Of a DNA stretch of 12,814 nucleotides, positions 6,102-12,814 are shown piece after piece; position 1 is the first letter of the stretch; each line of letters begins with the position of its first letter. The position numbers were made by a program, and so were the translations under genes. Origin of the DNA: Methylovirgula sp. (GTDB taxonomy: Bacteria > Pseudomonadota > Alphaproteobacteria > Rhizobiales > Beijerinckiaceae); the NCBI GenBank assembly GCA_030040215.1, contig JASHUD010000060.1:1-12814 (forward strand). The letters run 5' to 3'. The notes beneath the pieces are model-generated. The model ran no database searches. It saw nothing but the letters and a program-made list of their open reading frames with translations, and had not been told where the DNA came from.

Positions 6102-7922
6102 ATGTTCGAGAGTCTCTACCAGTCCTTCGCCGACACCGCCGATTCTTCGCAATCCGCGGCGCGGCTCGCGGCGCTGCGCAAGGAGCTTGCCCGGCAGGGT
6201 CTATCGGGCTTTCTCGTACCGCGCGCCGACCGGCATCAGGACGAAAACGTGCCGCCCTGCGAGGAACGGCTTGCTTGGCTTACCGGTTTTAGCGGTTCGG
6301 CGGGGCTTGCAATTATTCTCAAGGATCGAGCCGTTCTCTTCGTCGACGGGCGCTATACGCTGCAAGCCAAGGAGCAGGTCGACCTTTCGCGCATCGAGCC
6401 TGTGCCGCTCGCCGCCACGAGCCCGGAGAAATGGCTTGAGAAACATGCAAGCCGAGGCGTGAAACTCGGCTACGATCCTTGGCTGCATACGCCCGGGCAA
6501 ATCGAACGATTTGAAAAGGCCGCCGCGGCGGCAGGCGCCGAACTCGTCGCCGTCGCGGAAAATCCGATCGACGCGATTTGGCGTGATCGGCCGGCCGCAC
6601 CGCTGGGCGCGATCCATCGCCATCCGGCACGATTTGCCGGGGAGCCCGCGCCGAAGAAGCTGGCGCGCATTCGCGCCGCGCTCGGCAACGCCGACGCGCT
6701 TCTGGTCGGCGACCCGCATGCGGTGGCCTGGGCCTTCAACATCCGCGGCAAGGACGTCGCCTATACGCCGTTGCCTTTGGCCTTCGCGTTGATCCGCAAG
6801 GAGGGCAAGCCGCGGCTCTATGTGGATGCGGCGAAACTTGGACCCGAAGTTCTCGGCTACCTCGACGATCTTGCGGAGGCAGCCCAACCGGCGCGGCTCG
6901 AAGCCGACCTCCTGGCGTTGGGAAAAGAGGGCAAGCGCGTCCTCTTCGATGCGGCGAGCGCACCCGTAAAGCTCACACGTCTACTGAAGGAGGCGGGCGG
7001 CGAACCGCAGATCGGAGCCGATCCGATCGCGCTGATGAAGGCGCGCAAAAACCGAGTCGAGATCGATGGGGCGCGCCGCGCGCAGCTGCGCGACGCCGTC
7101 GCCCTGCTGCGATTTTTGCACTGGTTCAGCATCGAAGCGCCGAAGGGCCGGATCACCGAGATCGACGCCGCCCAAGCGCTTGAGACGTTCCGCCGCCGGT
7201 CGCCGCTCTTGAAGGACCTCTCCTTTCCGACGATTTCGGCGGCCGGCCCGAACGCGGCAATCCCGCATTATCGCGTCACGGTCGCCTCGAACCGCAAGAT
7301 CAAGAAGGGCATCTTTCTCATCGACTCGGGCGCCCAATACGAGGACGGAACGACCGACGTTACCCGTACGCTTGCGGTCGGCGCGCCGACGCGCGAAATG
7401 CGCGACCGCTTCACCCGCGTGCTCAAAGGCCACATCGCCATCGCCCGCGCCGTTTTCCCGAAGGGTACCTCGGGCGCGCAGATCGACGCGCTGTCGCGGC
7501 TTGCCCTTTGGCAGGCGGGACTCGATTTCGAGCACGGCACCGGCCACGGAGTCGGCGCCTATCTCTCCGTTCACGAAGGGCCGCAGCGGATCTCGAAATT
7601 GGGCGGCGTTCCGCTTGAAGCCGGGATGATCGTTTCGAACGAGCCCGGCTACTACAAGGCAGGGGAATTCGGCATCCGCATCGAAAATTTGGTCGCAGTG
7701 ACGCCGCGCAAAATCAACGGCGCGGAGCACGAGATGTTCGGCTTCGAGACGCTGACGCTGGCGCCCATCGATCTTGCGCTGATCGAACCGAAGCTCCTCG
7801 AGAACGACGAGATCGCCTGGCTCAACGCCTATCACGCGCGCGTGCGCGGGGCGCTATCGCCGCGGGTCGAGCCCGCCTTGCGCACTTGGCTTAGGCGCGC
7901 CACGCGGCCGATCCGCAAATGA
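6102..7922 (+). CDS. pepP: Xaa-Pro aminopeptidase (M24B, aminopeptidase P, long form)
   Basis: This is a cytoplasmic metallopeptidase that removes an N-terminal residue when the next one is proline. From the ATG at 6102 it has 606 residues, the length of the three-domain XPNPEP1-like form rather than E. coli PepP (about 440). Two creatinase-like N-terminal domains (about 15-150 and 180-310; GFLVPRADRHQDENV, LTGFSGSAG and VDGRYTLQA) precede the pita-bread catalytic domain. All five metal ligands are present: Asp408 (LIDSGAQYEDGTT), Asp419 (TDVTRT), His482 (GTGHGVG), Glu514 (SNEPGYY) and Glu528 (IRIENL). His389 (PHYR) and His491 (SVHEG) are the usual helper histidines. The family's C-terminal tail follows (about 552-606). 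The frame is open to an ATG at 6003, but the extra 33 residues overlap DUF2948 and look non-coding. No strong ribosome binding site is seen before 6102. Confidence 0.95.
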   Translation: MFESLYQSFADTADSSQSAARLAALRKELARQGLSGFLVPRADRHQDENVPPCEERLAWLTGFSGSAGLAIILKDRAVLFVDGRYTLQAKEQVDLSRIEPVPLAATSPEKWLEKHASRGVKLGYDPWLHTPGQIERFEKAAAAAGAELVAVAENPIDAIWRDRPAAPLGAIHRHPARFAGEPAPKKLARIRAALGNADALLVGDPHAVAWAFNIRGKDVAYTPLPLAFALIRKEGKPRLYVDAAKLGPEVLGYLDDLAEAAQPARLEADLLALGKEGKRVLFDAASAPVKLTRLLKEAGGEPQIGADPIALMKARKNRVEIDGARRAQLRDAVALLRFLHWFSIEAPKGRITEIDAAQALETFRRRSPLLKDLSFPTISAAGPNAAIPHYRVTVASNRKIKKGIFLIDSGAQYEDGTTDVTRTLAVGAPTREMRDRFTRVLKGHIAIARAVFPKGTSGAQIDALSRLALWQAGLDFEHGTGHGVGAYLSVHEGPQRISKLGGVPLEAGMIVSNEPGYYKAGEFGIRIENLVAVTPRKINGAEHEMFGFETLTLAPIDLALIEPKLLENDEIAWLNAYHARVRGALSPRVEPALRTWLRRATRPIRK

Positions 7923-8732
7923 TCAGGAGCGCTGCGCGTCGTTCTGGAGGATCTCGCGCAGCGACCACTGGCCTTGCTGGCCGACGATCTCGCCGCGGAT
8001 ATTGTCGAGCTTCCAGAGCTTGCCCTCTTTGACGAAATCGTAGTGGATGATCGAAGAATCGCTCGCCGAACTGAAGTGCGCCGCGACGCTCATTCGATCC
8101 GCCTTCTCCGATTCGAGCGCAATGTTCAGATTCTCGACATCCGGGCCTTCCGAATTCGTGATCGGATCGAAATTGAGAATCGAGCCGCCTGGCGTCTTTT
8201 TTTCCGTCGCCGCCATCGCGGCAATGAGGCCTTTCGAGAAATAGAGTTTCCGGATCCTGCCGTTGTCGAAGGCAGACGGTCCGTCGTAGCCGCCGTCCTT
8301 GCCGGCCGACACTTTATAGATGGTAGCGACGATATCGCGCGGCCCGTGCGCCGCGTTTTCGGCGCCAATGTGTCTGCGCGTTCCTCTCGGCTTGGCAGCC
8401 GCTTCGCCAGTGGCCGCGGCGGGGACTGCGGTTTGGGCGACGGGCGCCGCCGGGCCGTGCGGCTTGGCTTTCGCCGTTTTGGCGGCGCTTGGTTGCGCCG
8501 CCGCTCTGGTCTTGAGCTTTTCGGCCGGTTTGGTTTGCGTGGCCGGGCTGGCGGGCGCTGCGGCCTGATTCGCGGGAGCCGCGGCAGGCGCTGACGGCTC
8601 CGGCATTGTCGGGCTTTGCGCCAAACTCGGCGCCCAACTTGGCGGCACGGATAGGGTCTGCGCCGAACTCGCAATCGGCAGCAAAAGCGCCGTGCCCAAA
8701 GCAGCTTCCAGAATCAGCCATCGATTTCGCAT
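7923..8732 (-). CDS. Secreted protein with Ala/Pro-rich linker and DUF3828-like domain
   Basis: The 269-residue product has a signal peptide (MRNRW, a hydrophobic stretch, probable cleavage after IASSA at 24), so it should reach the periplasm. Residues about 35-128 are low-complexity, rich in Ala, Pro and Lys, and probably disordered; this may span or bind the cell wall. The folded part (about 131-269) has IVATIYKVSAG, KLYFSKGLIAAMAA, a DPITNSEG loop, HYDFVKEGKLWKLDNIRG and a closing SLREIL. That order of motifs resembles DUF3828/NTF2-like domains; the assignment is tentative and the function unknown. A strong AGGAGG (minus strand, 8742-8747) lies nine bases before the ATG. The gene converges on the aminopeptidase gene with no base between the two stop codons. 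Confidence 0.88.
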   Translation of the reverse strand: MRNRWLILEAALGTALLLPIASSAQTLSVPPSWAPSLAQSPTMPEPSAPAAAPANQAAAPASPATQTKPAEKLKTRAAAQPSAAKTAKAKPHGPAAPVAQTAVPAAATGEAAAKPRGTRRHIGAENAAHGPRDIVATIYKVSAGKDGGYDGPSAFDNGRIRKLYFSKGLIAAMAATEKKTPGGSILNFDPITNSEGPDVENLNIALESEKADRMSVAAHFSSASDSSIIHYDFVKEGKLWKLDNIRGEIVGQQGQWSLREILQNDAQRS

Positions 8733-8992
8733 CGCCTACCCCCTCCTGTCGGAGGCGGCCATATTTGGCGAAAGCGCGCTCCAACATTATTTTGTGATCA
8801 GGCGTAAAAGTTCTGCACCTTTTCGAGACCAAGCTCCAGCCAGATCTTGTTCGTATCAGGGCGGCTGAACCTGCCCCGCGGCAAGTTCCGCCACTCCCGA
8901 CGCTAAAAACTAGCGGGCGCGATCTGTAGCTTTCGGAATCGCGTTCCGGCCGCGGTCCATTGCAGAGCTTCGCCGTTGGAAAGGTGAGAGAC
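8733..8992. other. Divergent intergenic region
   Basis: No gene is supported in these 260 bp, which must hold the promoters of the secreted-protein gene (minus) and the methyltransferase gene (plus). On plus, TTGGCG (8765-8770) and TATTTT (8788-8793) are 17 bp apart, each matching sigma-70 at four of six positions, about 200 bp before the methyltransferase. Two short inverted repeats occur: CGCTA-AAAAC-TAGCG (8901-8915) and CGGAA-TCGCG-TTCCG (8934-8948). The second could be an operator. All of these could arise by chance. Confidence 0.35.
8742..8755 (-). promoter_or_regulatory. Ribosome binding site in a small hairpin
   Basis: On the minus strand the Shine-Dalgarno GGAGG is the 3' arm of a perfect 5-bp inverted repeat, CCTCC-GACA-GGAGG, just before the start codon of the secreted-protein gene. 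Base pairing would hide the site from the ribosome. The stem is short, so any effect may be modest. Confidence 0.4.
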
Positions 8993-9853
8993 GTGGCCGA
9001 TTTGATCGAAAATGTGTCGGACACCGCGTTTTGGATTGCTCATTACCGCGCGCTCGAAAGCCAAAGGTCCGATGCTCTTTTTCGCGATCCGTTGGCCGGC
9101 TTTCTCGCCGGAGATCGGGGCAAGGATATCGCGCAGTCGATGCCCAAGTGGTTTGCAACGAATTGGGCAGTCGTGATCCGCACATGTATCATCGACGACT
9201 ATATCCGATCTGCGATCTCCGAAGGGGTGGACATGGTTCTGAACCTCGGCGCGGGATTGGATACCCGCCCTTATCGCATGGATCTTCCGAACTCGCTGGT
9301 CTGGATCGAAGCCGATTATCCGGATGTTATCGCCTTCAAGCAGAAGCGGCTATCGGATGAAAATCCGCGCTGCCAGCTTGAGCGGATAAAACTTGACTTG
9401 GCCAAAGTGCCTGAGCGTCGGCAAATGCTCGCGAGCATCAATGCGCGCGCGAAAAAACTGTTGATTCTCACGGAAGGCGTCTTGCCCTACCTCAGCGTCG
9501 AAGATGTCGCTTCCTTGGCAGACGATCTCAGGGCGTTGGATCATGCACGCTACTGGATCGTCGACTATTTCTCTCCCCACGTGATCAAATTCCGTCAGCG
9601 ACTACTTGGAAAAAGAATGCAAAATGCGCCTTTCAAGTTCAAACCTGAGGATTGGTTCGGATTTTTCGAGGCGCATCGCTGGCATCTTAGAGAAATTCGC
9701 TATCTCATGGAAGAAGGCGACCGCCTTCATCGGCCGATGCGCTTGCCGATGTTGCTCAAAATTGTCTCGATCATTCGCATGTGCTTCGTCTCAAAAGAAC
9801 GGCGAGCGGCTTTGAGAAGATTTGCCGGCTATGCCATCCTCGTCCCGGAATGA
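8993..9853 (+). CDS. SAM-dependent methyltransferase, LCMT/TIGR00027 family
   Basis: The 286-residue product belongs to the leucine carboxyl methyltransferase-like (Ppm1/Ppm2/Tcmp) group. Visible motifs are TAFWIAHYRALES (11-23), LFRDPLAGFLAG (29-40), RTCIIDDYI (63-71), the SAM-binding VLNLGAGLDTRPYR (82-95), the acidic pair in IEADYP (105-110), TEGVLPYLS (160-168) and the C-terminal PFKFKPEDWFGFFEAHRW. The substrate is unknown; in bacteria family members act mostly on small molecules or polyketides, and no biosynthetic partner is nearby. The GTG at 8993 is chosen because GGAAAGG (8978-8984) precedes it by eight bases and the conserved region begins at once. An upstream TTG (8960) would add 11 residues. 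Base composition is clearly lower in G+C than ligA; for example 9601-9660 has 25 G+C in 60 bases. This suggests transfer or relaxed selection. The gene converges on ligA with a 39-bp gap. Confidence 0.88.
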   Translation: MADLIENVSDTAFWIAHYRALESQRSDALFRDPLAGFLAGDRGKDIAQSMPKWFATNWAVVIRTCIIDDYIRSAISEGVDMVLNLGAGLDTRPYRMDLPNSLVWIEADYPDVIAFKQKRLSDENPRCQLERIKLDLAKVPERRQMLASINARAKKLLILTEGVLPYLSVEDVASLADDLRALDHARYWIVDYFSPHVIKFRQRLLGKRMQNAPFKFKPEDWFGFFEAHRWHLREIRYLMEEGDRLHRPMRLPMLLKIVSIIRMCFVSKERRAALRRFAGYAILVPE

Positions 9854-9892
9854 GATCGGCCGTTTGGCATCGACCTTTCTCGTCCGGCAGGC

Positions 9893-11992
9893 TCAATCCG
9901 TAGCTCCGGCGAGCTTTAGCCACTGCTCTTCGTCGATCGTTTCGATCCCGAGTTCGGCGGCCTTGGCGAGCTTGGAGCCGGCGCCGGGGCCGGCGACGAC
10001 AAGATCCGTCTTGGAAGAGACCGAGGCAGCCACCTTGGCACCGAGCCGTTCGGCCTGCGCCTTGGCCTCGTCACGCGTCATGCGTTCGAGAGACCCCGTG
10101 AAGACGATCGTCTTGCCGGCCACCGGACTTGCCGAAGCCACTTCTTCCATCGGCAGCGGCGTCACATAGGAGAGCAGCGCGTCGAGCTCATCCTCGTTGT
10201 GTTTCTCGGCAAAGAAATCGGCGACTGCCTCCGCCACGACCTCCCCTAACCCCTCAATATTGTCGATCTCGGCACGGGCCTCGGAACCCTCCTTGGCGGC
10301 GCGCGCGGTCGCGCGAAGCGCCGCGAACGTCCCGAAATGACGGGCGAGCCGGCGCGCATTGGTTTCCCCGACGTGGCGGATTCCCAAAGCATAGATGAAC
10401 CGATTGAGCGGGATCCGCCGGCGCGCCTCGATCGCCGCGAACAGATTGCGCACCGAAGTTTCGCCGTAGCCTTCGCGGTCCTTCAGCTTCCTCGCCGCCT
10501 TCGCGTCGCGCTCGGCGAGCGCGAAGATGTCGGCGGGCTTGGCGATCAGCCCGTCGCGGTAGAATTGCTCGATCTGTTTCTCGCCGAGCCCTTCGATGTC
10601 GAATGCGTGCCGCGACACGAAATGTTTCAGGCGCTCGACCGCCTGCGCCGGACAGACGAGGCCGCCGGTGCAGCGGCGCACGACGTCGGCCGTCCCGGTC
10701 TCGGGATCGATCTCGCGGATTGCCGCCGAACCGCACACCGGGCATTTGGTCGGAAACCGATAAGGTTTGGCTTCTTTCGGCCGCTTTTCCAGAACCGGCC
10801 CGAGAACCTGGGGAATGACGTCGCCGGCCCGTTGGATGCGTACCCAATCGCCGACACGTATATCCTTGCGGGCGATCTCGTCCTCGTTGTGCAACGTGGC
10901 GTTGGCGACGACCACGCCGCCCACGGTGACGGGTTCGAGCCGCGCAACCGGCGTCAGCGCACCGGTGCGGCCGACCTGAATTTCGATGTCGCGCAGAATG
11001 GTCGTTGCCTGTTCGGCGGGAAATTTGTGCGCCGCCGCCCAGCGCGGGGCGCGCGACACGAAGCCAAGCCGGTCCTGCAGCGCGAGACTGTCGACTTTGT
11101 ACACGACGCCGTCGATGTCGTAGGGCAGCGAGGCACGGCGGCTTTCGATGTCGCGATAATGGCGCAGCAATTCCGCGGCCGAATGACAGAGAACGGTGAG
11201 CGGGTTGACCGGAAAGCCATAGGCTTTGAACGCGTGCACCATGCCCATTTGCGTATCCGCCGGCATCGCGCTGATTTCGCCCCAGGCGTAAGCGAAGAAG
11301 TGCAGCGGCCGGCCGGCGGTGATCGAAGGATCGAGCTGGCGCAGCGAGCCCGCCGCCGAATTGCGCGGATTGGCAAACGTCGGCTTTCCCGCTTCGGCCT
11401 GACGGGCGTTGAGCGCCGCGAAGTCGGCGCGCCTCATATAGACCTCACCGCGCACTTCCAGCACGCTGGGCGCGTTGCCCTTCAAGACATGCGGAATTTC
11501 GCCGATCGTCTTGACGTTGGCGGTCACATCCTCGCCTTCATAGCCGTCGCCGCGCGTCGCGGCCTGGACGAGTTTGCCAGCCTCGTAGCGCAGCGAACAG
11601 GAAAGCCCGTCGATCTTGGGTTCGGCGGTCATCGCCAGCGGCGCATCGGCGGCAAGTCCGAGAAAACGACGGATCCGGGCGACGAAATCTTCGACCTCCG
11701 CGTCGGTGAACACGTTGGAAAGCGAGAGCACCGGCACCTTGTGGCGGACCTTGGCAAATTTCTCCGAAGGCGCGGCGCCGACCTTCTTGCTCAACGACTG
11801 TTTGGTGACGAGCTCGGGAAATTGCTTTTCCAACGCTTCGTAGCGGCGGCGCAGCGCGTCGTATTCGGCGTCGGAAATGATCGGCGCGTCTTCGCGGTAA
11901 TAGCGCTCGTCGTTGCGGGCAATTTCCGCCGCGAGGCGCGCATGCTCGATGCGGGCCTCGGCCAAGCCGAGCTTGCGATGCGGCTTTCTCAT
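9893..11992 (-). CDS. ligA: NAD-dependent DNA ligase LigA
   Basis: LigA seals nicks in duplex DNA during replication and repair, using NAD+ as AMP donor. The 699-residue product is full length, with all domains in order. The Ia domain has the NAD-contacting YY (31-32) and DAEYD (41-45). The adenylation domain has the nucleophile Lys126 (AEPKIDG), the EVRGEV motif (179-184), FANPRNSAAGSLRQLD (206-221) and YDIDGVVYKVD (291-301). An OB fold follows. The zinc finger has Cys417, Cys420, Cys441 and Cys447. Helix-hairpin-helix repeats include DIEGLG (465-470) and IEGLGEVVAE (579-588). A BRCT domain closes the protein from about 623 (GKTIVFTGSLERMTRDEA to EEQWLKL). The ATG at 11990-11992 is the only start that keeps domain Ia; no clear Shine-Dalgarno is seen. 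It lies 84 bp downstream of the outer-membrane protein gene on the same strand. Confidence 0.98.
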   Translation of the reverse strand: MRKPHRKLGLAEARIEHARLAAEIARNDERYYREDAPIISDAEYDALRRRYEALEKQFPELVTKQSLSKKVGAAPSEKFAKVRHKVPVLSLSNVFTDAEVEDFVARIRRFLGLAADAPLAMTAEPKIDGLSCSLRYEAGKLVQAATRGDGYEGEDVTANVKTIGEIPHVLKGNAPSVLEVRGEVYMRRADFAALNARQAEAGKPTFANPRNSAAGSLRQLDPSITAGRPLHFFAYAWGEISAMPADTQMGMVHAFKAYGFPVNPLTVLCHSAAELLRHYRDIESRRASLPYDIDGVVYKVDSLALQDRLGFVSRAPRWAAAHKFPAEQATTILRDIEIQVGRTGALTPVARLEPVTVGGVVVANATLHNEDEIARKDIRVGDWVRIQRAGDVIPQVLGPVLEKRPKEAKPYRFPTKCPVCGSAAIREIDPETGTADVVRRCTGGLVCPAQAVERLKHFVSRHAFDIEGLGEKQIEQFYRDGLIAKPADIFALAERDAKAARKLKDREGYGETSVRNLFAAIEARRRIPLNRFIYALGIRHVGETNARRLARHFGTFAALRATARAAKEGSEARAEIDNIEGLGEVVAEAVADFFAEKHNEDELDALLSYVTPLPMEEVASASPVAGKTIVFTGSLERMTRDEAKAQAERLGAKVAASVSSKTDLVVAGPGAGSKLAKAAELGIETIDEEQWLKLAGATD

Positions 11993-12009
11993 ATCGAAAA
12001 TTTAGCGCA

Positions 12010-12077
12010 GATCCACGCCCGCGAGAAGGATTTCGGGCGTTCCCGCGAGACCTTCCCGAAAACAAGCGATCCACGCC
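12010..12077. repeat. Short direct and inverted repeats before ligA
   Basis: The gap between the outer-membrane gene and ligA holds GATCCACGCC twice (12010-12019 and 12068-12077), CCCGCGAGA twice (12018-12026 and 12042-12050), and an inverted pair TTTCGGG/CCCGAAA (12031-12037 and 12055-12061). On the minus strand the inverted pair could form a 7-bp stem with a 17-base loop, but no T run follows, so it is not a standard terminator. It may be a small duplication or a regulatory region for ligA. Confidence 0.4.
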
Positions 12078-12814
12078 TATTTCGCGAGGATTGGCGAAGG
12101 CGGGAAGAGATCGAACTTATAGTTCAGGCCGACCCTTGCGACGTGAAATGTCGCCCGCGAAGGAAAGTCGATGACGATGCCCGGCGCCGGATCGTAGTCG
12201 TTCCAGCCAGCCCGAATATAATCGTACATATACTCGGCGCGGATCGTCCAATTGTTGGACAAAGCGTATTCCGCGCCAATCGTGTACGCGCTGAAGCGCA
12301 ACGGCAGGCGCGTCGTCGTAGTCGCGCCCGAATAGCCCGGGCCGCTGTAGTAGATCTCGGTGGTCGCATACGAGAGGCCGCCGCCGATGTAGAGCAACAG
12401 GCGGTCGAAGTCGTAGCCGAGCCGTCCGCGCAATGTGCCGAAATTTTCGATCCGCGTTCCGAAAGCTGCAGGACCGAAGGCCGTTACCGCCTGCGCCGAT
12501 CCGTTGATATCCGCCCAGTCGCTGTCCGCTTCGATGCCGACAACGGCGTGGCCGAGCAGCGGCAGGTTTGTCAGTTCGTAGTTGTAACCGATTTGGCCAC
12601 CCAATAACGGACCTCGCTCCGTCATCGCCGATATGCCACGCGCGGTGCCTCCCGGCAACGTCAGTATGTAAGGAACAGAGACATGGTCCAGTCCATAGCC
12701 GCCGTTGACGCCGGCATAGAACCCCGTCCAATCGAAGGCGGAAACAGGCGCGGGAACGGGCGCCTCTTTCGTGTTCGGAAGATCTGCGGCCCCGGCCGAC
12801 GTGGCGGCTAGGAT
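12077..12814 (-). CDS. Outer-membrane beta-barrel protein, start beyond window edge
   Basis: The frame is open from the right edge to the TAG at 12077-12079, giving 245 residues without the first part of the signal peptide. The visible N-terminus, ILAATSAGAADLP, is the end of a signal peptide with an expected cut before ADLP. A Pro-rich stretch (APVPAPVS) and the family hallmark FDWTGFYAGVNGGYG follow. The rest alternates beta strands and loops: GGQIGYNYEL, VVGIEADSDWADING, TLRGRLGYDFDRLLLYIGGGLSY, YTIGAEYALSNNWTIRAEYMY and FHVARVGLNYKF. This is the 8-strand OmpA-like barrel of rhizobial Omp25/RopB-type proteins, about 25 kDa. The last strand ends in Phe as usual for outer-membrane insertion but is followed by an 11-residue tail (DLFPPSPILAK). 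It probably acts as a structural or small-pore protein. It reads towards ligA with an 84-bp gap. Confidence 0.9.
   Translation of the reverse strand: MLAATSAGAADLPNTKEAPVPAPVSAFDWTGFYAGVNGGYGLDHVSVPYILTLPGGTARGISAMTERGPLLGGQIGYNYELTNLPLLGHAVVGIEADSDWADINGSAQAVTAFGPAAFGTRIENFGTLRGRLGYDFDRLLLYIGGGLSYATTEIYYSGPGYSGATTTTRLPLRFSAYTIGAEYALSNNWTIRAEYMYDYIRAGWNDYDPAPGIVIDFPSRATFHVARVGLNYKFDLFPPSPILAK

Noticed and set aside
6981..7835. Minus-strand open frame of 284 codons
   Set aside because: It lies inside the aminopeptidase gene in antisense and has no recognisable domain.
8314..9024. Minus-strand frame of 236 codons covering the divergent intergenic region
   Set aside because: It overlaps the secreted-protein gene in another frame, and that gene has a signal peptide and a strong ribosome site; the rest has no recognisable content.
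12031..12061. Intrinsic terminator after the outer-membrane gene
   Set aside because: The inverted repeat has a 17-base loop and no T run on the minus strand, so it fails the usual criteria.
10337..12607. Plus-strand open frame of 756 codons
   Set aside because: It is antisense to ligA and to the outer-membrane gene, both intact with clear motifs. Long antisense frames are expected at this base composition.

Overview
The window is an ordinary, gene-dense stretch of an alphaproteobacterial chromosome, most likely from the order Rhizobiales (Hyphomicrobiales). The signs are high G+C, a murA gene followed by a DUF2948 gene, a two-domain Sua5-type TsaC, a rhizobial-type outer-membrane beta-barrel protein, and a protein with a TolB-like domain and TPRs of the kind common in Bradyrhizobium and its relatives. 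Genus cannot be told from sequence alone. I see no mobile element, CRISPR array, prophage, toxin-antitoxin pair or recognisable defence system.

Layout, left to right. A minus-strand gene for a TolB-like/TPR protein (1-1652) is cut by the left edge of the window near its C-terminus. It is followed, also on the minus strand, by tsaC (tRNA t6A synthesis, 1786-2766), a conserved gene of unknown function (2940-3485) and tRNA-Thr(GGT) (3760-3834). The plus strand then carries a compact cell-wall cluster: a 68-residue basic protein (3993), murA (4218) and a DUF2948 gene (5576). An aminopeptidase P of the M24 family follows (6102-7922). Its stop codon directly abuts the stop codon of a converging minus-strand gene for a secreted protein with an Ala/Pro-rich linker (7923-8732). 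An LCMT-family SAM methyltransferase is read on plus (8993-9853) and converges on ligA (minus, 9893-11992). Upstream of ligA on the same strand lies an outer-membrane beta-barrel gene whose start is beyond the right edge of the window.

The genes are mostly unrelated housekeeping functions: peptidoglycan precursor synthesis, tRNA modification, DNA ligation and peptide turnover. The only cluster with clear operon geometry is the small gene, murA and DUF2948. Two genes, the TolB/TPR gene and the methyltransferase, look lower in G+C than murA or ligA and are the likeliest variable or acquired pieces. Structure not explained by the coding genes is limited to short repeats in gaps. The best is a pair of identical dyad sequences 19 bp apart just before the aminopeptidase gene. 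Others are perfect 16-bp palindromes upstream of the TPR gene and right after the unknown gene, and a hairpin over the ribosome binding site of the secreted-protein gene. I did not find a convincing new system.
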